Positions 23,041 to 34,954 of a stretch of DNA of 64,000 nt are shown one piece after another. The notes below the pieces were generated by a model. That model worked only from the letters and a program-made list of their open reading frames with translations, did not search any database and was not told the origin of the DNA. The stretch covers positions 575,619 to 639,618 of the forward strand of contig NW_004450941.1 of assembly GCF_000321225.1 (NCBI RefSeq), written 5' to 3'. The DNA comes from Odobenus rosmarus divergens (lineage: Eukaryota > Chordata > Mammalia > Carnivora > Odobenidae). The position numbers were made by a program, and so were the translations under genes. Numbering within the stretch: position 1 is the stretch's first letter; the number at the start of each line of letters is the position of its first letter.

Positions 23041-23495
23041 TTTAAAAAACACCAAGAAAGACAACCCCCTTCCTAATTCAAGCCACACCCACTGTCTACT
23101 GGGGCTGAGTGAATTCCAAGGCCTTAGGTTTTTGGCAATCCTCCTAAGTCTGCATATCACCCTACCACTGCTTGCCCAGAAGCAGAGGCGCTTTTGGCTT
23201 TCTGAAAGTTTTCTTCCTCATTTAGCTGCTGTCTTGGCCCCATGCCATCATGCAGAAAGCAAAATCTATAAATATGAACTAGCTCTCAAGCAGCTGAGAA
23301 AATCTACAAGAAAGATGATGGTACTAATAATGATAAATGTTCTTTACCCTTTGATTGATAAAATAATTGTATTTTAAAAGATCGGCTTTTTTTAAAGCAC
23401 TGAACAGATTATGGGTCACAGACTTCAGTTATCCACACAAGATACATATCTTTCACTTTATTAGTGTCTGCTTTTGTGAAAAAGATCTCAGTAAT
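23041..23495. other. Unique DNA, nothing recognised
   Basis: A 131-codon plus frame (22982-23377) starts inside the L2 relic and crosses this stretch. It shows no domain, signal peptide or repeated motif and is treated as chance. Confidence 0.5.
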
Positions 23496-23510
23496 AGCAA
23501 AGGAGTTTCT

Positions 23511-24450
23511 TTTTTTTTTTTTTCTCAGTTCAAGTGAATAGAAACAACAAAAGACAAAAAGTGATGCCCTGCTACTGTACATAACAGTTGGCCTGCCCCA
23601 TAACAGCTCGGGCCCTTCTCTCCAGAGGAAGGAAGCCTTGCCTCCCCAGCCCCTGCAGGAAAGGCCTGTCCTGTCCCCATACCACATCTGCACAGAGTCT
23701 AAAGTCTTATGTTCTGAGCATGACAATGGTACAAAAGAGATTTTGTTTTCACGGCCCCCCACTGCAGCCCAGCCCTAAAATGACCCGGCACTCACTTCTG
23801 CTTAGAGAAATATTCTTTGCTCTTCCGGACATCAGGCTTGATGGTATCACTGCCAGGCTTCCAGCCAGCTGGGCACACTTCCCCATGCTTGTCAGTAAAC
23901 TGGAAGGCCTGAACCAGTCGCAGAGTCTCATCCACAGAGCGGCCGACAGGAAGGTCATTTACCGTGATCTGCCTAAGGATACCTTTATCATCAATGATTA
24001 AGAGGCCCCTGAATGAGATGCCTTCATCAGCCTTTAAGACCCCACAGTCCTGAGCAATGGTACGCTTGGGGTCTGATACCAAGGGAATGTTCATGGGTCC
24101 CAGTCATCCTTGTTTCTTGGGTGTGTTGATCCATGCCAGGTGACAGAAATGAGAATCCACAAAAGCACGAATCACTTGACAAATGAGTTTCTTAAATTCT
24201 TCTGCCCTGTCACTGAAGCAATGATCTCCGTGGGGCACACAAAGCTGAAGTCAAGAGGGTAAAAGAAGAACACAATGTATTTTCCTTTGTAGTCAGATAG
24301 GCTGAGGTCTTTGAACTGGCCATCTGGCATAACAGCCGTGGCTTTGAAGTTGGGGGCAGGATGCCCAATTTTGGCATTTCCTGAAGACATCTTGGCTATC
24401 GGCAGCTCTGAGAACAAAAACGCCGAAGATAAGGCAGGAAGAAGACGCCT
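23511..24450 (-). pseudogene. PRDX1P: Processed pseudogene of peroxiredoxin-1
   Basis: The parent PRDX1 is a cytosolic 2-Cys thiol peroxidase that reduces H2O2 and uses thioredoxin as electron donor. Here the whole intronless reading frame lies at 23792-24390 (ATG 24388-24390, stop 23792-23794): 599 nt against the parent's 600. Residues 1-58 are in frame and include the peroxidatic Cys52 in FVCPTE. A 1-nt deletion near 24214-24218 shifts the frame at about residue 59. In the restored frame a TGA at 24104-24106 replaces Gly96, after KKQG. The rest, including resolving Cys173 in EVCPAG, is open to the normal SKEYFSKQK end. A 5' UTR piece (24391-24450), about 270 nt of 3' UTR and a poly(A) (T-run 23511-23523) are present. 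A perfect 15-bp TSD, AGCAAAGGAGTTTCT, lies at 23496-23510 and 24451-24465, which shows L1-type retroposition. It is not PRDX2, whose N-terminus differs. No functional protein is expected. The antisense 137-codon frame is a shadow. Confidence 0.97.
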
Positions 24451-24466
24451 AGCAAAGGAGTTTCTT

Positions 24467-25559
24467 ATAAAGAAGATAATCCATCTAGAATTATTCCACA
24501 AAAGGAGTATCACAGAGCATGTATTAATAATAGACCTTTTTTTTGTAAATATACATATTCATACCATTACATATGTTTTGTATGTCCCCAGTTCACTAGT
24601 AGTAAAAAAAACAGATAAGATCATAGTATAAGGTTTGCCATGTCTTCCAGTTACAACCAGAATAAAGTTCTTGGTTTTGGTTTTTTTTTTTTTCTTCAAT
24701 TTTATTAATATGCACATTTACACAAAATGTAATGGTCCCAGTATGTACCCCTAAAGAATTAAATGACAAGAATTAATTGACTCTTATAAGTCAACTTCTG
24801 TATTATTTAAATATGGAATTTATAAACTTGTCTGATGTGTAGAAACTGGAGAGAAAAGTTTTGGCTTCAACTCAAGAAATGTTTAATGGTCAAAAATATG
24901 CAAATATATCATGGCCTGCCTGAAGATAATGCTTCATAAGATACTATTAGATGAAATGAAGGTGTGGAATATTTGATAAATTTCATCTTGATTATGGAAA
25001 GAATGATGTTTCTTTACCTACTAAGGAGTTTCAAGCATCAGCAAATATTTGGAAAAAAATATTTGGGGTTCAAGTTAAGTTACTTTGGAAAAATATTTTG
25101 ATTAAATACTGTATAAGTAAAGACAAAAATAACTCTACATAACACTTATACTCCAGTTAAGAACTGGAATATACTGGTTAATAATAACCCATGCAGGTAT
25201 GGGTTAACAATTCTGAAACTACTGTATGCATGCATGCACCAGCACTGAAGAAATAAATAAATATATTGTAGAATATGAGAACAAGTTCTCACTGTCAGAA
25301 AATAAGCTACAAACATGGAAAGAGTGAGTCCTAGAATGAATCTCATGGTGTTGGATTGGAATTGGAGATATCATTATGAATGCATGTTTTTGTTAACATA
25401 TACATAGCTAGATGATAGATGTCTAGATAGATATATAGAGAGAAATAAATATAGATGTGTATGTAGGCATAGGTTATACATAGGTATTTCCAATTTCTGC
25501 TCACTGAGAAGGCCTAGGAGCAGTGATACCCAGTAGCAGTGAGCACACCTTATACCCAG
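24467..25559. other. Unique DNA, nothing recognised
   Basis: A T-run at about 24682-24693 is preceded by TTCTTGGTTTTGG with no element body recognised beside it. A TAGATAGAT-like run lies near 25408-25440. Confidence 0.5.
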
Positions 25560-25846
25560 GTAATAGTTTCTAAATACCATTCTCCAGTTAAAAGAAACAG
25601 AGTCACCTGGAAACGTGCCTGATTCTAGGACGAGGTCAGAGAAAATACAAAATAGTTCTGGAACGTTTCGCAGTGTCAAAAATTAAGTGCCCAAAGAAGG
25701 AGGCATCACATCAAAGGGGCAGAGACATCAACCTGAAAGAGTTCCCAGTGGAGAAAGCGGAAACAATTTAAACAACAAAATAAGTAATTATAGTACTGGG
25801 TGGAAACCTGTAGATTATCAGTCAATGCAGGAGAGCAATAGCTCTT

Positions 25847-26105
25847 TTTTATTGTTTATTTTTATTTTTATTGAAGTAGAGTTGACATTCAATGTTATAT
25901 TAGTTTCAAGTGTACAACACACCTTGTGATTTGACAGTTCTGTACATTACTCAATGCTCACCACAGGAAGTATAGTTATCATCTGTCACCACACAAAGTT
26001 ATTACAATATTATGGACTACATTTCCCATGCTGTACTTTTCATCTCTGTGACCCACTTATTTTACAACTGGAAATCTGCCACTCTTAATCTCCCTCACCC
26101 GCTTA
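25847..26105 (-). mobile_element. Old L1 3' end inserted in another L1
   Basis: Reverse-strand 3' UTR: TTTATTGAAGTAGAGTTGAC, TTAGTTTCAAGTGTACAACA, TACAATATTATGGACTACAT, then CTCTTAATCTCCCTCACC. Confidence 0.75.
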
Positions 26106-26601
26106 ATTCTTCAATAAGAATGGTTCTTTTTTACTGAAGAATTCCGATTAATGTGTGGAAGGAATGAGAATAACAGAAAATAACCATGAACTAATAATTT
26201 TAACATTATTAATTGCTGCAAGCAAGATCCACCAATGGATGATAAACTGGTGAGCAGAAGTTTGAGGAGAAACAGGATATTTACGTAGTCTCAGTGTATC
26301 ACTCTCAAGATATTTGTTAATTACAACGGGAATAATTTTAACTTTATAGCAGAGACTGGGTCCATCAGATACCACCTTAACAAAGTGATCAAGGTTAACA
26401 TCAACAAAAATGAGACCTATCCACCTCCTCTATGTCCTGAATCGTTACACTGAGAAGGGTACCTCACCTCTGTAGCATTCTAATTAAAAATCCACAACCA
26501 CAGTCCAATCACATGAAAATATCAGATATACCCAAACTGAAGGGTATTCTACAAAACAACTGACCATTTCAAAATGTTAAGGTCAGAAACATTAAGGTCT
26601 A

Positions 26602-26805
26602 AGGGTTGCGTGGGTGGCTCAGTCAGTTAAGCGTCTTCCTTTGGCTCAGGTCATGATCCCAGGGTCCTGGGATCGAGCCCTGCGTCGGGTTCCCTGCTCA
26701 GCAGAAAGCCTGCTTCTCCTTCTGCTGCTCCCCTTGCTTATGCTCTCTCTTTCCCCCCGCCGCCCTCTTTCTGACAAATAAATAAAATCTTAAAAAAAAA
26801 AAAAG
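26602..26805 (+). mobile_element. CAN-SINE inside an old L1
   Basis: Head GGGTTGCGTGGGTGGCTCAG and an AAATAAATAAAATCTT tail with a run of about 13 A. The TSD is short, around TAAGGTC (26593-26599 and 26807-26813). Confidence 0.9.
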
Positions 26806-27140
26806 GTAAGGTCAAAAGACAAAGGATTCAGGAATTGTCACAGATTGGAGGAGAGCGAGGAGATGTGACATCTTTATTAAATGTGGCAGCCCGCAATGAA
26901 TCCTAGGGCAGAAAAAGAAAAAGGACTTTAGGGGAAAAGCTGGTGAAATCGAAATTAATTCTGCAGGCTAGTTCATAGCAATTCTAATGTTCATTTCTTG
27001 GTTTTGATAACTACTGTGGTTATATAACATGTTAACATTAGGGTAAACTGAGTGAAGCATTGTTATATGGGGGAACTTTGTACCATTTTTGCAACTTTTC
27101 TATAATTTTAAAAATTATTTCAATATAAAAATCATAAAAG

Positions 27141-27779
27141 TAAGCATACACCACCGATCCAGCATCATATCAGTTGGAGCCTGGTATTTTTCAAATGAGA
27201 ATTTGACACAACCCTCTTCATTTCATTATTTCTGTTACTTCTTTCCCTTTCTCTTTCTATCACTTGTTTGTGCGTTAGCATTTGCATATCACTTCTTATG
27301 CAACATTAAAGTAAGTACAAGGAGCAATTGTTTATCGACAACAGGAGAAAGTTAACCCTTCTATCCGTATAGCATATAATATCTCTGATTTACTTTAATT
27401 CTTAGCTTATCAGAGCTATACTTTGGACATGAAGATGGATGGCCTGGGATGTTTTCCAAATTCATCTTTAAAAAGACAAGGTGTTTCATTCTAGTCTATT
27501 TTTTAAGTGCAGCAATAGATTTATCTCTTCACTAAGCTCTTTAAAAATCGACTGCTGCATAGGGCTTACATTTGGTAATGTGACCATAGAAGGCAATGCA
27601 GATTAAATAACTCAACTTTATTTAAATAATATAATTTTATAAGTAAAAAAAGTAGAGTTTAAGTTATGTAATTTAAATAATCATAACACAGTACCAACAG
27701 ACATTTAGTGTGTCAGGTTCTTTGATATATGGTCTACATGGATTATTTAACTTAATAATAATCAAAATTATGAATTGCT
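27141..27779. other. Unique DNA, nothing recognised
   Basis: AT-rich. The 88-codon plus frame at 27089-27355 has no recognised family. Confidence 0.5.
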
Positions 27780-27878
27780 AATCCATATTGCATATACTCC
27801 ATGTGCCAGGATGCTGAATGCTTTACACAGTTTAATTTCATCCTCATCACAAATCTGAGCTGGGTGGTAACATTGCCC
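27780..27878 (-). repeat. MIR relic
   Basis: Reverse-strand fragment: TACTCCATGTGCCAGGATGC, ATGCTTTACACAGTTTAATT, then CTGAGCTGGGTGGTAAC. Confidence 0.55.
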
Positions 27879-27884
27879 TTAGAA

Positions 27885-28030
27885 TCACCTGGTGACTTGT
27901 TAGTCTCTTAAAGCCAGGCCATGCCATGTATCAATTTAATCAGAATTTCTAGGCGTGAAGCCCCAAACCAATGATTTCTTTCACACTTTCCCAGGTGACT
28001 GCGATGTGCTACCACATTTAGGAATCCATG
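27885..28030 (+). mobile_element. MER5-type hAT DNA transposon relic
   Basis: Order of recognisable blocks: TTAGAATCACCTGGTGACTT, AATCAGAATTTCTAGGCGTG, then CCAGGTGACTGCGATGTGCT near the right end. MER5A-like elements are short non-autonomous hAT-Charlie relics. It abuts the MIR to its left. Confidence 0.7.
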
Positions 28031-28116
28031 TCTAGAAATTGCTTATTCATAATTTTACAAGATGTCAGTGAGAAAAGACATGATTAGGCAAGCTAGGTAC
28101 ATAATATAGAAACTAG

Positions 28117-28316
28117 GGGTGCCTGGGTGGCTCAGTCGTTAAGCGTCTGCCTTTGGCTCAGGTCATGATCCCGGGGTCCTGGGATCCAGCCCCGTGTGGG
28201 GCTCCCTGCTCCGCGGGAAGCCTGCTTCTCCCTCTCCCACTCCCCCTGCTTGTGTTGCCTCTCTCGCTGTCTCTCTCTCTCTGTCAAATAAAGAAAAAAG
28301 ATTTTTAAAAAAAATT
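28117..28316 (+). mobile_element. CAN-SINE, young form
   Basis: Head GGGTGCCTGGGTGGCTCAG. A perfect 13-bp TSD, ATATAGAAACTAG, at 28104-28116 and 28317-28329. The tail is AAATAAAGAAAAAAG, slightly changed. Confidence 0.95.
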
Positions 28317-28329
28317 ATATAGAAACTAG

Positions 28330-29764
28330 AAGTTATTGACACGTTATTGTACAGAAGTTCTAATTATTACTGAGATAAAACTTTTTAATCTCAACAGTCT
28401 CCTCTGATGAATAGATTACACATTCCATGGTGGAAATATTTTCCTATAATCTTTTACGAATGAAAAATAATTATAACTTAAAAATAATTGAAAAAGAATT
28501 ATTACTGAAGTTGGTAATTATGCGGTTTTTTCCCCCTGGTGTCTTTCATAGCCTGTTTATTCCCCACTTGGCGCTTAGTAAGTGAAAGTGCGTTATTGTT
28601 CTATACATTTGTTTTCCTTTAAAAGAATAAATGTGGACTATTTTCTCTTTTGGCTTATATGTGGGGTTCTTTTATTATTTTTACATATTTGTAATATAAT
28701 CATTAGTTTATATTACTTTTTAACATAGATATTCTATTTCTGAACAGTTTAGCGAGATGTTAAAATGATCATCTAAATCATTCAAGGAAAAGAACAAGGA
28801 CTTTTAACCAAAATTCACTGTATTTAGCCTGGGCATGCATTTGAATTCTGGAAATAAACTCCCTCCGATCTCTTATATATCTAGAGACAGTATGGATTCT
28901 TTCTGCAAGTGCCTATGGCAAGTATGTCCTTTGTGGTTTTTACTTAAAAAGATATATGTTGATGGAGATAGGAAATGCAAACACTACCTGTCTTGTTTGG
29001 TTGCATAAATTGTGAGGATAAATAAATTTGAAGCAGTTGAAGGGAGAACGTTCCTGAGATAGTCTTAAACAATGTCACTTCAGGGCCCAAGTGACAAGAT
29101 GAGATCAAACCAAGACAAGGGCAAATCTTCCCAGCTCTGCAGAGGATCAAGCATCACTCAGGCTTCTGGTGAAGGAACACTGGGATAAAGCATTCCTGGT
29201 ACCAAGGATGTCTCTAGAAAGACACTGATACCTGCAGTGGTGAGTTTCTTGGGTGATGTCCTAAATAGTGGCCTCTAGTTGGGAGGCTGGAGAACAGGAA
29301 ACTGGAGATTAGCTGTGAGCATATGCATGATAATGCTTTGTAGCTCACCAGAAAGGATGGAGTGTACTTTGTTTTGGGGATTCCTACATTTGAGTTAGTA
29401 TAGGGCTGAGATGTTATAAATTGAGCATTAAAGTTTAATAAGGAAAGAAAGCCAATGTGACCTCATTCTAAACTCGCAGCCTAATGAAGCTTAAGATAAG
29501 CAAATCATAGACCTAAAACAAATCTGATGACTGTACATGGAGATATTATGTTGATTCAAACCTCCCTACTTCTAACTTCTGCCCCCTAACTTTGTACCAA
29601 ATAAAGCAAGAGCTGCACAATAATTGATGGAAGTTTCAGAGAATAAACTAATTCAAATTTGTTCATCAAATATTTGTAGGAATCGCCATTATTTATAAAG
29701 CATTATTCTAGAAAGATGTTACAGCATGGTTCCAACATTGTCCAGTCTGTAAGAAATTTCCGTG
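28330..29764. other. Unique DNA, nothing recognised
   Basis: About 1.4 kb without a recognised repeat. An AATAAA occurs at about 29600 after a pyrimidine-rich stretch, but no LTR or exon can be built around it. Confidence 0.5.
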
Positions 29765-29781
29765 ACTAATCTTAGGAAATC

Positions 29782-29981
29782 TTTTTTTTTTTTTAAGATT
29801 TTATTTATTTATTTGACAGAGAGAGACATAGTGAGAGAGGGAACACAAGCAGGGGGAGTGGACAAGGGAGAAGCAGGCCTCCCGCTGAGCAGGGAGCCCG
29901 ATGCAGGGTTCCATCCCAGGACCATGGGACCATGACCTGAGCTGAGGGCAGACGCTTAACGCCTGAGCCACCAGGTGCCCC
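29782..29981 (-). mobile_element. CAN-SINE, young form
   Basis: T-run tail at the left, ACACAAGCAGGGGGAGTGG block, and head end CCACCAGGTGCCCC. A mutated TSD around CCGTGACTAATCT (left) and CCGTGGATAATCT (right) is likely. Confidence 0.9.
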
Positions 29982-29995
29982 ATCCGTGGATAATC

Positions 29996-30639
29996 TAACA
30001 GTGAGATTTCAAAAATGTTCCTTCTGGTTTAACCAAACAATACACTCAGTAAACCCCCACTGAGTACTGGGCATTGTGCCTGAGGATGGGAGCTGGTGTC
30101 TAGAGATTTAGAAGCATGGGAGGACTCAGACTGCAGCTTGCAGTGGCCGGACACCACTTCCACAATGCCAGAATAATCCACACACACTCCCTATTACCAC
30201 AACTTAATCAACTTCCATCACACAAGTGAGAAAGGCAGAGGGAGGGAAGTTAACCATTAAGGGCTGAGGACTTACTGAATGTGAGTAAGCTAGGAAATAG
30301 TGACATAAGTTATATTACTTGAGTTTGGCTTACAGATAATTGAATTAAAATTTATGAAAATGCTAGAAAGTAATAGATGTGTCCATTCACTCTATGTAGA
30401 TGTGGAGCTTGAGTTGCATTACTTGTACATGTAAGTTACACTTTTGCATACCCTAGTTTGTGACTATTTGGTTTATTTGTAGTCAGATTACTATCAAAAC
30501 AACTAGTTATTTGACTGAATTACCCCATTTCTTTCTAACGGGTATGTCTAAACTATCGAGTTATTCAAATGGGATGTATGCAGGTAGAATCCTGCTCAAT
30601 TGTCATATTACCCTGAAAATGCAGGCCTTAGAATGGGGG
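29996..30639. other. Unique DNA, nothing recognised
   Basis: A possible weak L2/MIR trace around 30040-30075 (TACACTCAGTAAACCCCCAC) is too short to call. Confidence 0.45.
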
Positions 30640-31160
30640 TGGGGGAGATGTTGGTCATAGGGTACAAATTGGCAACTGGAAGATGAAGAAGTTTTGGAGA
30701 GCTAATGGACAGCCTAGTGATGATAGGTAACAGGACTGTGTTACATACTTCAAAGTTGCCGAGAGACTTAATGTTCCTAAATGTTCTCACCACAAAAAAG
30801 AAATGAGGGGCACCTGGGTGGCTCAGTCCTTAGGCATCTGCCTTCGGCTCCAGTCATGATCCCGGAGTCCTGGGTTGGAGCCCCGCGTCGGGCTCCCTGC
30901 TCAGTGGGGACCCTGCTTCTCCCTCTCCCTCTGCTCCTGCTTGTGTTTCCTCTCTTAATGTCTCTCTCTCTGTGAAATAAATAACTAAAATCTTTAAAAC
31001 AAAAAACCAAAAAAGAAATGATAGTTTTGTGACCTGGTATTAGCTAACACTGCAGTGGTGATCATGTTGCAATATAGAAACATCTCCAATCGACATGACA
31101 TGTTGTACACTTTAAACTTAACCAGTGTTACATTTCAAGTATATCTCAATTAAGAGAAGA
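30640..31160 (+). mobile_element. Old L1 3' UTR (L1M-class), split by a SINE
   Basis: Shares the pattern of the element at 6205-6886: GAGATGTTGGTCATAGGGTA, CTTCAAAGTTGCCGAGAGAC, ATGTTCTCACCACAAAAAAG, then after the SINE GACATGTTGTACACTTTAAA and a TATCTCAATTAAG end. It is much more diverged than the inverted-repeat copies. Confidence 0.8.
30807..31008 (+). mobile_element. CAN-SINE inside an old L1 3' UTR
   Basis: A perfect 13-bp TSD, AAAAAAGAAATGA, at 30794-30806 and 31009-31021. Head GGGGCACCTGGGTGGCTCAG, and the tail ends AAATAACTAAAATC. Confidence 0.95.
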
Positions 31161-31163
31161 ATA

Positions 31164-31348
31164 GGAACACCTGGGTGGCTCAGTTAGTTAAGCATCTGCC
31201 CTTGGCTCCGGTCATGATCCCAGGGTCTTGTGTCCCTGGCTCTGCTTAGTGGGGAGCCTGCTGCTCCCTCTCCCTCTGCTGCTCCCTCTGCTTGTGCTCT
31301 CCCTCTGTCTCTATGTAAATGAATAAATAAAATCTTAAAAAAAAAAAA
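31164..31348 (+). mobile_element. CAN-SINE at the tail of an old L1
   Basis: Head GGAACACCTGGGTGGCTCAG. An internal deletion of about 20 bp lies after CCCAGGGTC. The CT-rich part contains a duplicated CTGCTCCCTCTCCCTCTGCT-like block. The insertion is next to the A-rich end of the L1 at 30640-31160. Confidence 0.9.
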
Positions 31349-31559
31349 GTAGATACAGTCGGGGCCTCTGTAGCTGCTTGGCGGCCTGTCCTAACTAGTT
31401 TCCCACGTCTCTGTTTTTTTCTAATGTTTTCTGCTACTGTTTACCAGTTTCAAAACAAAACAAAACAAATCTGTATACGGTATCCACCTGCTTAATCTAT
31501 AGGTTTCCATTACTCTTCTGATAAAAAAAAAAAGGCTATCTCCCATAATCCTTACTCAT

Positions 31560-32012
31560 AGTACTTACATGAGCAGAAGTATGACCCCTACCAACGTCTC
31601 CTACCTCATGTTATACGCCTCTCTTCAGTGTCCCTTTATTCCTACTGTGCTGGTTTTATGTGATTTCTTCAACTAGACACATTCTTTACAATCTCAACGC
31701 TTTTTCACAAATTATTCCTTCCACTTAAAATATTCCATAACTGCCCCTCCCCGTCATGTGCCACACTTTGGCCTATTTAATTACTATCCATTCTTCAGGT
31801 CTCAGGTCCCTAACTTCACAGGTTATAGTGGGTTCTCCTGTGTAGACTACATAGCATTTATCACAGTTTGTAATTACATGCTCTAGTGAATCTGTGTCAG
31901 CAAGTATGTCTATATCTCTGTTGCCCACTGTCATAGCCTTAATGGTTAGCATAGTTCTTGCTCATAAGACACCCTTAATAAATATTAGTTGAGTGAATGA
32001 ATGAATGAATTA
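31560..32012 (+). repeat. L2 3' region
   Basis: Sense L2 features in order: GCATTTATCACAGTTTGTAA, CATGCTCTAGTGAATC, a GTTGCCCACTG block, TTGCTCATAAGACACCCTTA, then ATAAATATTAGTTGAGTGAA and a short (GAAT)n. Confidence 0.7.
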
Positions 32013-32109
32013 GTGTGTGAATAATTGCAGAGGATAAGGGCTGAGCCAGTCCAGGGAGGGCCTTACATGGAAAATAGGCATTGGCCTATTATCAATAACG
32101 ACAGGCACT

Positions 32110-32372
32110 GGAGAGAGCTAGGTAATTTGGTGTATAATCTTTGGTTCACAGCTCAGGTTGACCGTGTAATAGATGTGTAACCTTAAGCAAGTTACTTTTC
32201 CATTTTTCTGTCTCAATTTCCTCATCCTAACAATAGGGACAAGACTAATTTTCTACCTTACAGGGTTATAGTAGGATTAAATATTGTATTTAAAGTGATA
32301 AGCATGGGGGCTGTTGCCTAGTACATGCTCATTAATGAGAATGACTATTGTCCTTACTATTGTTTTATTAGG
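32110..32372 (+). repeat. MIR relic
   Basis: Nearly the full MIR order: GGTTGACCGTGTAATAG, ACCTTAAGCAAGTTACTTTT, CTCAATTTCCTCATCCTAAC, TTACAGGGTTATAGTAGGAT, then CCTAGTACATGCTCATTAAT. Confidence 0.8.
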
Positions 32373-32929
32373 TCTCATTAAGAACCTGCTTGAGATACAT
32401 GTTTTAACCTGGGGCCAGCAAGTCTAGGGATGAAAACATTCTGCCACAATGCTAAAACTCAAATCCTAAAAGGAGGTCTAAACAAAGCACCTGCCTAGGG
32501 AGGAAGCACCACATAATGGGCTAATGTCCATATAGAATGGAAGTAGTGGAAATGAAATCGGAGGAACAGTGATCCTCAGATTTCTTACATAATCTTTGAA
32601 CCAGTGAGATTTTGGAAAAGAAACTCTGAGAATGAAAGACAAGAACCCAATCCCTCGTGATTGGCAGTAGACTCCTACTTACTGTAGAGATGTTGCTAAG
32701 GCTGTTGAAGAGTGTCCTCTTTTCAAGGTCCCTTATGGAAACTTTGTCTTAGTCCTAAAAATAAACAGTTCTACTTCTCCTGGGAATGAATCATGCAGGC
32801 AATCATATTTCTTGGTTGCTTTGGCTACTAGGAAGCTCAGAGGCAAGTAAAGTGGTCACAAATAGCAAAGTGTGGTATTCAATGAATCAATCATTGAACA
32901 ACATAATTTCCAAACCAAACAAGCTACTT
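32373..32929. other. Unique DNA, nothing recognised
   Basis: No recognised repeat or coding frame. The 77-codon plus frame at 32786-33019 runs into an L2 relic. Confidence 0.5.
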
Positions 32930-33140
32930 TTTTTATTATATGTTTGTATAAGTACACATTCTTCCATATCACTTATCACAGATACACATTTTCACTTATT
33001 TGTATTATTATTTGATTAATATCTGCCTCTTCCACTAGAGAAAGTTCTTTGAAGACAGCAAAAGTATTTATCTTCTTTAACTCTCTACACCTCAATTCTT
33101 AGCAAATGGTAGATGACAAAAATATTTGTCAGATGAAGAA
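32930..33140 (+). repeat. L2 3' end relic
   Basis: Fragments of the L2 end: CCATATCACTTATCACAGAT, TCCACTAGAGAAAGTTCTTT, then an AAATATTTGTCAGATGAA end. Confidence 0.55.
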
Positions 33141-33194
33141 TTCAAGTTCATAGTAACTTGTGGAATTTACTTTGGGCACTAACCTCAACCCTGG

Positions 33195-33400
33195 CTTTTT
33201 CTTTGCACTGATTTTTTTCAGATGTATTTTCAAAAGTAATACCTGTTCATTGCACAAAATATTATAAAATAGAGTCGAATAGGTGTAAAATAACTCATAA
33301 TCCCTCTAACTAAAGATAACTTCTAATGAGGGCTGTATCTTCCAGAGCTTTGATTAAATATGTATGTATGTATGTATGTATGAATTTTTTCATGTCTACA
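33195..33400. repeat. Unclassified old repeat with a (TATG)n run
   Basis: The CTGTTCATTGCACAAAATAT and TCATAATCCCTCTAACTAAA blocks look like a common old interspersed repeat, but I cannot place the family. A clean (TATG)n microsatellite lies at 33357-33383. Confidence 0.35.
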
Positions 33401-34954
33401 ACATGAACTAAACTTATTAATTTGTACAACATACTAAGTTGTATGGTTTAAATTGTTGTCTTGTATGTACTTTTGATTAAGGCTATAAATCCTTTTTGGA
33501 ACAATAATGGCTCTAACTATGTAAGCACTGGGAATTGGGGTAAGCAGGTCAGTAGGGGTTCAGATGCATGATGTAGTAGACACTTACCTAGTGGGCTCCT
33601 GACCCCAGACTCTTTCTGTTCCTCCCACCTAAGCCTTGGGTCATCCATGATCCTGAACTATAATCCAGGGATCAAGTAGGCTCAGCTTTTAGGGGCAGCA
33701 AGATATGGGAGGGATTCACACTGTATTTTCTGGGCTAAGTAACATTTCAGGGATGGAGCATGAGGAACTTCTTAGGTGACCGGTCTTAGGAGTCCTGGGC
33801 ATGGACAGTCTTTTAACTCCCTACCTCTCCATCTACCATATCTTGAAATCGTATCATTTTAAAAGTTGGCAAAACACTGTGTGGGTTTTATTGTTATGTT
33901 TCTGACTTCCTTCCTTCTAGGTGAAGCTCTCCCCTCAACCCTGGAGTTCCAGAAACAGGAGTGAGAGAAGTACCTTTGTATGGTACTTTTGATGAAACAC
34001 ATGGAAATTGGATGTTTTCTATTTAAAAACTTAACACCAACATTAACACCACCAAGTAGCTAGATTTCCTCTTCTTACTAAATGTCATAATATACAGTAA
34101 ATAAGATTGCTGCAGAAAGTGGGCTTCAGAGTGGTGTGGCTATGAATAGCTTAACAGATTCACAGATTGTTCCCCAAATGCGAGGCTTTCTGCCGTGCCT
34201 GTTTCTATGGAATGCCAGGGGAGCATTACCAAGGAACTAAATAACTGAAATGTTATAGAGTATTTCAAATCATGTTAATGACCCAAATCTATCTCACCAC
34301 CGCTCCTTTGAATTGATGGCTCAGGCAGTTTTTAACAGGCTTACTTATCTCCTAAATGCAGTGGTGAGTTGGATTCAGCCTTGGATACACTGTAACACGG
34401 AGCTCTCCTCAACGCCAGTCCCCTAGCCAGACCCAACCAGAAGGCTTGCCAGGTTTGTTGTGCTGAAACCCAGAAAGCCTAGATTTGTTTTCCTTGCTGT
34501 CCAGAAAAATTAAAATGTGCACATATGCGCACGCACACACACACACTGAACTTGTTAGCCTGTGCAGTTACTCTGAGCTAAAAGAATTTTTTTCTTCAAA
34601 ATGCAAACGTATAAAATCTGTAAGTCAAGTTATCTGTAAAAATTATCTTTTGGAACCTATGAGTCTCTGAAAAATTAAACTTTTTCATCCCTTCTACACA
34701 CATCGCAGAGTACATTTAACAATTATAAACAGGCAGACCTTCCAAGATCTTTCCTGAGTCAGGCAGCCCCGAACTGCTGGATGGTGTGCCCGTAGCTCAC
34801 CAACAGTGATAAACGCAGACAAGGAGAGAGCTAGGTCTCCAGAGTATAGTAGAGTGGAGAATAGCCGTGAGGAGTGTGGCTGGAAAGCATGCCCTGGCAG
34901 TAAACCTAGAATTCTAGATGTGAAGTCCAAGAGTTTCTAGGCCAATGATAAAAA
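33401..34954. other. Unique DNA, nothing recognised
   Basis: About 1.5 kb. A short CA run is present near 34531-34546. Frames at 34485-34670 and 34694-34930 (61 and 78 codons) have no motif. Confidence 0.5.

Larger units (their letters stand above)
25560..27140 (+). mobile_element. Old L1 3' UTR (L1M-class), interrupted twice
   Basis: The right part is clear: GGAATTGTCACAGATTGGAG, AGCTGGTGAAATCGAAATTA, TTGATAACTACTGTGGTTAT, GTACCATTTTTGCAACTTTT and an A-rich end near 27130. The left part (25560-26600) is weaker and is assigned by order and style. It is interrupted by an opposite-strand L1 end (25847-26105) and a SINE (26602-26805). Confidence 0.6.

Noticed and set aside
22982..23377. 131-codon plus frame
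   Set aside because: It starts in an L2 relic, crosses unique DNA and has no motif, splice signal or promoter.
23588..24001. 137-codon plus frame
   Set aside because: It is antisense to the PRDX1 retropseudogene and owes its openness to the parent's codon pattern.
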